Source: CBDDLD01 sp965230605 (GTDB lineage: Bacteria; Bacteroidota; Bacteroidia; Flavobacteriales; Flavobacteriaceae). Taken from it: a DNA stretch of 9,371 bases. The translations under genes were made by a program, and so were the position numbers. The notes below the pieces were generated by a model. The model was not told the DNA's origin and did not search any database. It saw nothing but the letters and a program-made list of their open reading frames with translations. Positions 7,101-9,371 of the stretch are shown in pieces (position 1 is the first letter of the stretch; every line of letters begins with the position of its first letter). The stretch is taken from assembly GCA_965230605.1 (NCBI GenBank), contig CBDDLD010000002.1:1-9371 (forward strand). The letters are read 5' to 3'.

Positions 7101-8427
7101 CAAAGGTACTCAGTTCCATTGTTTCCTGAAGGGCATCAAACGTATAATGTTCATCTGTATCAAAATCTGTCCAATGTATTGGATTCCCCACAGTTGGCAA
7201 TCCATTTTGGTCTATCCCTTCTACTATATTATACCTCTCAAAAAATTTAAGTTGGTTATCTATAGCTTTTGCCACACTAGGAATAATCTGTATTGCCTGC
7301 CGACCTTCTCGGTCGAACACTGTTTCAGAAACGATAGAACGCTGGTAAGAATTATCTTTTGTCACACTCTGTCTAGCACGCCCCGTACCATCTGCAAAAT
7401 TTAATACTTCCACTCGCTTTCCTTGCTCTGCATAAGAAGCTTGGTAAGTCCAGTTTTTATTTTTCTCTAAGGGAAGTAGATCACCTCCACTATCCAAAAT
7501 AGAAACAGGAGAAGCACTGTAATCCCAAACACCAATTAAGCGATGATTCAATTCATTTCCATAACCAACGGCACGGACTCTAAAATAAACTTTACCTTCG
7601 TCATATGGCAACTCTATTTTGTAGTAATTATGATTTAAACTTACGCGAGTAGCTCTTTTCCAAATTGAGTTAGCTATCTGAGGATCCGAAAGATTAACTG
7701 GAGCATTAACATCTTCTGAAAGATACAACCATTCAAAATCATATTCTTCTGCCCCTTCTGCATGGTTCCATGTATAAGTTACTGTTCTCTCTGTTAAATT
7801 TAGGTTCTCCTGTATAATATTTAGACTTTCTTCTAAATCCAAAGAAAAAACACGCTTTACTTTAACCTTCGCCTCAAGATACAAATCCTCTTTCATTAGT
7901 GGAACATGGCTAGGAGTAGCTATAGTTCCGTTTAAATCTGTATATTCAATATTTAATACCTTTACCACCAAACGTGCAGCATTAGGGATATGAAATACAT
8001 CCCAATCTTTGAAATTTTCTTGCCGGTCTACTTTGTAATCAATCGACAACCACCTTGTTACTACAGGCATAGGTTCTCCCTTAGTATTCCATGGTTGAAT
8101 CATTACCTCTACTCGATAACTCCAATTATCTGTAAAAACAATATTTTCAGAGCCTTCCCATCTAAAACTAAGATAACTATCCATAGATATATTAGTAAAT
8201 TTCTTAGATAAGTCATAAGGCGCTTCCTTCGAAGATGAAATCAAACGATCCTCCCAATCTGTAAATGATTGCATATAATTATACCATGCATCTTCTCCAA
8301 CTAAGTTAGCATTGGGAGTAATATTGCTTCCTTTTAAACTAGCAAGGTATTCTTCTTCTTCTGCAAAGACAGCTTGGCTTTGAAGTAATAAAAGAAAAAA
8401 TATCAAAAAGCAATTAATATATTTCAT
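409..8427 (-). CDS. Giant exported RHS/YD-repeat polymorphic toxin with candidate PD-(D/E)XK nuclease tail
   Basis: Encodes 2672 residues from ATG 8427-8425 to TAA 411-409. The start is supported by an immediate signal peptide (MKYINCFLIFFLLLLQSQ, cleavage predicted after VFA at residue 22). Order of parts: beta-rich head with a fibronectin-III-like module (about 212-308); conserved Bacteroidota RHS N-terminal module (about 321-560, with KNWTYQASYAE, FADGTGRARQSVTK, FIADAKKYPYTQ and DELFGSEIG); a cysteine-bearing insertion (about 575-1510); a YD-repeat shell (about 1515-2350); the RHS core (2351-2418); and a unique 254-residue tail. In RHS proteins generally the YD shell forms a cocoon enclosing a C-terminal toxin released by self-cleavage at the core. 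The tail pattern D2507...E2530-V-K2532 suggests a nuclease. No VgrG, PAAR or visible type IX sorting domain is present, so the delivery route after Sec export is unknown. The following gene overlaps the stop codon and is the expected immunity partner. The RHS assignment is very secure; the nuclease assignment is moderate. Confidence 0.96.
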   Translation of the reverse strand: MKYINCFLIFFLLLLQSQAVFAEEEEYLASLKGSNITPNANLVGEDAWYNYMQSFTDWEDRLISSSKEAPYDLSKKFTNISMDSYLSFRWEGSENIVFTDNWSYRVEVMIQPWNTKGEPMPVVTRWLSIDYKVDRQENFKDWDVFHIPNAARLVVKVLNIEYTDLNGTIATPSHVPLMKEDLYLEAKVKVKRVFSLDLEESLNIIQENLNLTERTVTYTWNHAEGAEEYDFEWLYLSEDVNAPVNLSDPQIANSIWKRATRVSLNHNYYKIELPYDEGKVYFRVRAVGYGNELNHRLIGVWDYSASPVSILDSGGDLLPLEKNKNWTYQASYAEQGKRVEVLNFADGTGRARQSVTKDNSYQRSIVSETVFDREGRQAIQIIPSVAKAIDNQLKFFERYNIVEGIDQNGLPTVGNPIHWTDFDTDEHYTFDALQETMELSTFAGSSRYFSGANNDKNNEGAAFIADAKKYPYTQTVFDNQGRVKLQSGVGETHRFGTKHATEYHYATAFQEDLDELFGSEIGYSQHYSMQMTKDPNGQLSISYTNLSGQTIATALLGNVPKDANQNGLVDPLDGSLYRYPTERIKTRDLIPSSELKKNRLSNARVIRKEFMVTSPGDYDFHYQVNVSSFTGCDGVAVPCDFELMFNMYDSEGNVLNGQLIPNSTMVFGEFFDVENGDVFDFKFVAGINNLKSYTIEKILRLKNIADKVEAHKAILTAANQTYMQGLAAYYEDPENLSPPTYTESNCIDVAPWLSDYPNNCENYDSDPTSLGCEGIKSLLKADMLPGGQYYDASNWLEDHITSPFPINYQNVSYPDWASIRNLTYIEVEEIMTQNNLFEYHPEWCLYAYQCVDNPINGQTWYQALRQQDADWLAMDAATANNLGYLTIPTNGMCVQGTNGNTGYWGNINYPMLAAVRGVTSTYFANPAVLEDHIKYDMCQFVSDGTNNFDIGQLARLADANVPIEEKWDAIRSMMIESKRRGMNEHIIKEAICGSFLGDADPNDGMYVDDKGFSIRIPDYYDVITQTETQTGLNITTAGSNSIGDIIDFTNQSLSNNRNGQLQQTICEDLSDYLWKSNWWNCGQFGRLGTQTKYILDFSNVAQPAGVTGQITLAFIGSPDYSTTLLDYSGGKGGLWNPCDLQSVQQEINLQIAQNLPSPLREDIKVVVEDLGWLKFRLKVTLPNKPEYNGVKLVNERKVAVPLFNYWLNLDPVPVEAQQFGGDCRVVGDFNILCDFYRIVEKIPCGSSNDVALTLKLNSTTLIPLGTIPSTMLNSCELNISQIQNILDDVVSSISDQTLQDDIRLFARLSPNDSIEVILKLRGWVVDAAGVYAQDQATYAGASLIIDNGVGNQEVKAIEYFSCNDQNYTTCICEEISALKEQYNQALPSGYTTVYQAIAARYSSDLGFPVSVTDVQFIENNYCSSSSVLSYPLGSFQDLQDWKAAFKIETGINSNFRNELAKCLEISSPLSCEEEAIALALFHAEEYLNKKTTEAVARYRESLKTDCVDNLVEEFTLTYTDRALHYTLYYYDASGNLVQTVPPTGVDMLESSAELLAANGRRKGHKLNPSAPAEEPAHEMKTTYKYNTLNEVLESTAPDRGTVRTYYDKLGRPVLSQNAQQVVDKTANYITYDGLGRVTETGVIAENANPPAGKFLLTFSGLLDPNNLISFQSMLDDNIARSLHGWAGWTKSEVRSTFYNEGIPSLDSKFENEVGLRRNRVGGQSYSMDGQTIDYQIAYNYDVFGNAKEVWQFYPQLLGNSYKKLLYDYDLISGVVHQVDYQKGEKDQLSFKYSYDANNRLIKAKSSLNGFIWNTEAKYEYYYHGPLKRVELGEDKVQGLDYLYTMHGWIKGVNSNKLNENYDPGRDGNKNSTLHANIGADVHGRIAKDVFGYTVHYYDNDFVAINTNVQDFSEVPTLNQTGNLYNGNISSVTQAQTKPQIDGVNVQEALPSIWKKYRYDQLHRLVKAQTLERSLGAAWGPFPPSGKFDPPTGLQTEYQYGPNGNILNLKRYVNSAPNTFPILLDDLTYHYNAGQATLATDPKNFVNNKLSTVREASTQSTRTDDLKDMVNNDNYVYDKNGSLIEDKGEYIESIEWTSEQKVRYVKRPNTNPENRPDLEYVYDFQGNRISKTQIPNVSGAPEKHTIYVRDPQGNVLGVYEYEKEVGQVASTIYNTPTVYLKEQMLYGSDRLGIIKRNVQTGGPAKILGDGTQILSTVTPKNMISSYWENIESDNTFSYSDFNQVRDEGFDISKVLDLKNLSITAKDQLYFKSFPIFTKDEAVLQRMERIRGNHRYELKNFRGDVRQIITDVKLGEDTNADAIADVYTANVVQVTDGYSFGWDIVERTFTVDDHRYGFNGKENDKEWGNQLIQDYGFRLYNPAIAKFLSVDPLAPEYPYYTPYQFAGNTPIMAIDLDGLEENIVVDKELSREALMTNPNYQGLTTELLRQQVRAVAPDLPRWKINVAAGDVLESAYGDFTGMQQGRKVHSYRGDGTWDQMTKMRNVIPDFMHPTQSAGKKGTYTFLYGGTVEVKAPQNALTLKTNNGQIDAEMNQARHARTFQLIGGIEAGQLKAASLTLVVTEGTHISRDIIEEAENRGVNLYVQYAYQNIKDGTVVFSNAQKLNDGGREDPNVGPQNGFIYDGSDITPHLQKHTDKWRKRGENTPYNDSPDE
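1174..1377 (-). other. RHS repeat-associated core domain with predicted self-cleavage aspartates
   Basis: Residues 2351-2418 contain RYGFNGKEND, QDYGFRLYNP, AKFLSVDPLAPEYPYY, TPYQFAGNTPI and IDLDGLEE, the hallmark of the core that seals the shell. By analogy with Rhs/TcC proteins, D2389 (in VDP) and D2413 (in IDLDG) occupy the positions of the two aspartates that drive autoproteolysis, with cleavage expected near L2417. The usual second DPxGL is replaced here by DLDGL, as is common in Bacteroidota. Confidence 0.92.
1378..3885 (-). other. YD-repeat shell region
   Basis: Residues about 1515-2350 contain at least a dozen degenerate YD repeats, among them YYYDASGNLVQTV (1528-1540), YYDKLGRPVLSQN (from 1605), ITYDGLGRVTETG (from 1629), YSYDANNRLIKA (1792-1803), YRYDQLHRLVKA (1956-1967), YVYDKNGSLIED (2074-2085) and YVYDFQGNRISK (2119-2130). 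In solved RHS and TcC structures such repeats wind into a hollow beta cocoon that encloses the toxin. The repeats here are diverged at DNA level and form no obvious tandem nucleotide repeat. Confidence 0.93.
1459..1485 (-). other. Second calcium-loop-like motif (DxNxDxxxD) near the core
   Basis: Residues 2315-2323 read DTNADAIAD, matching the FG-GAP/integrin-type or dockerin-type acidic loop. It lies 28 residues before the RHS core, near the shell end that would hold the toxin release site. The lack of the usual central Gly makes it weaker than the motif at residues 562-573. Confidence 0.4.
3898..6705 (-). other. Cysteine-bearing insertion of the RHS protein
   Basis: Residues about 575-1510 separate the N-terminal RHS module from the main YD repeats. 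The region has few YD motifs and mixes helical stretches (for example 702-730 and 1471-1500) with beta-rich ones. It holds all 24 cysteines of the mature protein, from C632 to C1506, several as close pairs such as C632/C639, C844/C850, C1223/C1233 and C1370/C1372. In an exported protein this suggests multiple disulfides. I do not recognise an enzymatic domain in it; structural decoration, receptor binding or a secretion-related role are all possible. Confidence 0.6.
6709..6744 (-). other. Calcium-loop motif (DxNxNGxxDPxD) in the RHS protein
   Basis: Residues 562-573 read DANQNGLVDPLD, matching the acidic Ca-binding loop of dockerin, EF-hand-like and thrombospondin-3-type repeats. It sits exactly at the border between the conserved N-terminal module and the cysteine-bearing insertion, and may stiffen that junction in the calcium-rich outside environment. 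Confidence 0.55.
6748..7467 (-). other. Conserved Bacteroidota RHS N-terminal module
   Basis: Residues about 321-560. Recognisable blocks are KNWTYQASYAEQGKRVEV, FADGTGRARQSVTKDNS, VFDREGRQAIQIIPSVAK, FIADAKKYPYTQTVFD, GRVKLQSGVGETHRFG, DELFGSEIGYSQHY and SISYTNLSGQTIATALLG. From memory these recur, in this order, in the N-terminal half of large Bacteroidota RHS proteins (the region often annotated DUF6443-like). It probably forms the start of the shell; the exact family name should be taken with caution. Confidence 0.7.
7504..7794 (-). other. Fibronectin type III-like module in the RHS head
   Basis: Residues about 212-308 carry the spaced pattern of a fibronectin-III sandwich: VTYTWNHAEGAEEYDFEW at strands A-C, then YYKIELPYDEGKVYFRVRAVGYGN at the later strands, ending in VWDYSASPVSI near the usual G strand (WS-like) position. 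Such modules are common adhesive or spacer units in exported Bacteroidota proteins. Boundaries are estimated by eye. Confidence 0.55.
8362..8427 (-). other. Sec signal peptide of the RHS protein
   Basis: Residues 1-22: a short N-region with one Lys, a strongly hydrophobic core (CFLIFFLLLL) and an A-V-F-A cleavage site before EEEE. This is a classical signal-peptidase I signal with no lipobox, so the mature protein begins at about residue 23 in the periplasm or beyond. Confidence 0.9.
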
Positions 8428-8492
8428 ATTATGAGTGTAATTTATTAGGTTTTAGTATTCTATTAATCAACACGTATATTGAGATAAAACAA

Positions 8493-8522
8493 CAAAATAA
8501 TATCTTATTACTGCTTGGACAA
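8493..8522 (-). promoter_or_regulatory. Candidate Bacteroidota-type promoter for the RHS gene
   Basis: On the minus strand, TTG (8522-8520) is followed after 19 nt by TTATTTTG (8500-8493). This matches the Bacteroidota housekeeping sigma pattern TTG-N(17-23)-TAnnTTTG except for one base in the -7 element. Transcription would begin roughly 60 nt before the RHS start codon. The -33 element lies inside the 3' end of the preceding gene. In such AT-rich DNA a match of this quality can arise by chance, so read-through from upstream remains equally plausible. Confidence 0.25.
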
Positions 8523-9221
8523 CTGTCCCCACTTAAACTCTCTTTCTTCTCGTTGTGTCAAATTAAATTGCTTGTATTGTTTATTTAAAACGGCTACATT
8601 ATTCTTTACAGTAATGTATTTTTGCCAATTAAAGCTGTCAATAGGTGGTTCTTTTTCACTTAGTAAATGATAATCTATAACTGTTTTATAAATAGTACTT
8701 TTATACTGACCTATTGGTTGGTAATAGTAAACTACTTGTTCAACCATTTGGTTTTTCATATTAAGTTTTATCTCCGTTATTTTAATCATTTCTTTAGGGC
8801 TCTCTATCTGATATGTTTTATAAATACCAGTACTTCCTAAATAAGTAATCCTATCCTGTCCTACAGAATCCAAACCTTGCTGATAAACTTGAGTTAATTC
8901 ATTCAAATCTAAATTAACCTCATCATAATAAGTCATTCTCTTCTCTGTATGGTTAATAAACAAAAATTGCTTTCCATCTAGTATCGTTTCTTGACCAGCA
9001 AATTTAGAGTAGTATTTTTCTTTACCTTTAACTATTTTACCTTTTTCTAGGTGTATTGGCTTCTTCTCTCCCTTATTTTCATAAGAAGCTACCGTAACCT
9101 CCTGTGTATAATAAGATCTATTTTTATAATTATTATAAACCTCTATAAAGTCCTTTCTAAAGTTTTGCGCACTAGCACAACTCACGCCAAGACAACAGAG
9201 TAAAATGCCTATTATTTTCAT
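8508..9221 (-). CDS. Exported LolA/LolB-like beta-sheet protein of unknown function
   Basis: Encodes 237 residues from ATG 9221-9219. An in-frame GTG at 9245-9243 would add eight residues (VEQIKSRT) but overlaps the upstream gene; the ATG is preferred because it puts MKIIGILLCCLGVSCASAQ directly at the N terminus as a signal peptide and leaves a 10-nt spacer. Cleavage is most likely after ASA, before QN. The GVSC segment is a poor lipobox because Gly replaces the usual Leu at -3, so lipidation is possible but not favoured. The mature part has no cysteine and is rich in Lys, Tyr and Gln. Alternating strands such as KGKIVKGKEKYYSKF, ETILDGKQFLFINH and KRMTYYDEV resemble the curved sheet of LolA/LolB lipoprotein-carrier and related substrate-binding folds, where such a sheet cradles lipids or hydrophobic segments. 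This is a fold-level guess; no catalytic motif is visible. Its position just before an exported RHS toxin suggests a periplasmic helper or chaperone role. Confidence 0.85.
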   Translation of the reverse strand: MKIIGILLCCLGVSCASAQNFRKDFIEVYNNYKNRSYYTQEVTVASYENKGEKKPIHLEKGKIVKGKEKYYSKFAGQETILDGKQFLFINHTEKRMTYYDEVNLDLNELTQVYQQGLDSVGQDRITYLGSTGIYKTYQIESPKEMIKITEIKLNMKNQMVEQVVYYYQPIGQYKSTIYKTVIDYHLLSEKEPPIDSFNWQKYITVKNNVAVLNKQYKQFNLTQREEREFKWGQLSKQ

Positions 9222-9231
9222 TGTTCTTGAT

Positions 9232-9371
9232 TTAATTTGTTCCACTTATGTACTGACGCCCTTCGTTAATAGTTTTAATTCCTTCGGTCGTTTCCTTTTT
9301 AGTTTTTTCTAATTGACCTCGTTCATCATAAATATAGAAGGTAGCATAGTTATTATCATCTAATACAGCCG
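9232..9371 (-). CDS. C-terminal fragment of an upstream protein (partial, 5' end outside the window)
   Basis: An open frame enters from the window edge (first full codon at 9369-9367) and ends at TAA 9234-9232, giving the last 45 residues of a larger protein. The tail contains FYIYDERGQLEKTKKET followed by GIKTINEGRQYISGTN. The YIYDERGQLEKT segment has the look of a single YD-type beta-hairpin repeat, and from memory similar tails close large exported proteins found next to RHS genes in Bacteroidota; that recollection is not verified here. No stop interrupts the frame, and the amino-acid composition is sensible for a real coding end. The next gene begins 10 nt downstream on the same strand, so the two are probably co-transcribed. 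The identity and full length of the protein cannot be judged from this fragment. Confidence 0.75.
   Translation of the reverse strand, partial: AVLDDNNYATFYIYDERGQLEKTKKETTEGIKTINEGRQYISGTN

Noticed and set aside
7147..7404. Plus-strand open frame of 85 codons
   Set aside because: Antisense to the conserved N-terminal RHS module; no promoter or domain supports it.
7990..8211. Plus-strand open frame of 73 codons
   Set aside because: Lies opposite the head of the RHS protein, whose reading frame continues unbroken through it; composition is typical of an antisense shadow.
8496..8512. Small hairpin AGTAATA-AGA-TATTATT at the stop codon of the LolA-like gene, followed by a T-rich run
   Set aside because: The stem is only A-T pairs plus one G-T wobble and the T run is interrupted by G, so it is too weak to call a terminator. 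It also overlaps the candidate promoter.
9222..9245. GTG at 9245-9243 as start of the LolA-like gene
   Set aside because: It would overlap the upstream coding end and place polar residues VEQIKSRT ahead of the signal peptide; the ATG at 9221 gives a standard signal peptide and a normal short spacer.
1..9371. tRNA, rRNA, CRISPR arrays, insertion sequences or long direct/inverted DNA repeats
   Set aside because: None was recognised by eye; the only repetition is the diverged YD repeats at protein level, and there is no gene-free stretch longer than 80 bases.

Overview
The window looks like part of a Bacteroidota (Bacteroidetes) chromosome. It is AT-rich, has no clear Shine-Dalgarno sites, and its largest gene carries the YD-repeat/core signature typical of Bacteroidota RHS proteins (residues such as GFNGKEND, QDYG, FLSVDPL, YTPYQFAGN and IDLDG). 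The family-level signatures are reminiscent of Saprospiraceae-like marine bacteria, but that placement is only a guess. Everything that can be supported lies on the minus strand, and the genes are tightly spaced, so the reading order is from high to low coordinates.

Layout in transcription order: (1) 9371-9232, the last 45 residues of an upstream gene that runs off the window; (2) 9221-8508, a 237-residue exported protein that looks like a LolA/LolB-type beta-sheet protein, starting 10 nt after the upstream stop; (3) an 80-nt gap (8507-8428) with a weak candidate promoter; (4) 8427-409, a giant 2672-residue RHS/YD-repeat polymorphic toxin; (5) 416-1, a small gene that overlaps the toxin stop by 8 nt (ATGAATAA) and runs off the window, placed where a cognate immunity gene is expected.

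The RHS protein reads as a modular machine: Sec signal peptide (1-22), a beta-rich head with a fibronectin-III-like module (about 212-308), a conserved N-terminal RHS module (about 321-560), a roughly 930-residue cysteine-bearing insertion (about 575-1510), a YD-repeat shell (about 1515-2350), the RHS-associated core (2351-2418), and a 254-residue variable tail (2419-2672). The tail contains a PD...EVK pattern (D2507, E2530, K2532) followed by a Q/E-rich helix, which I read as a candidate PD-(D/E)XK (restriction-endonuclease-fold) nuclease toxin.

Two points stand out. All 24 cysteines of the mature toxin lie between residues 632 and 1506, with none in the YD shell or the toxin tail. GC content falls in steps across the 3' end: about 43% at the core, about 36% in the toxin tail and about 24% in the overlapping downstream gene, as expected of an exchangeable toxin/immunity cassette. 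The proposed working model is an exported RHS shell carrying a DNase, a cytosolic immunity protein translated by coupling, and upstream exported partners that may help it reach the envelope or surface.
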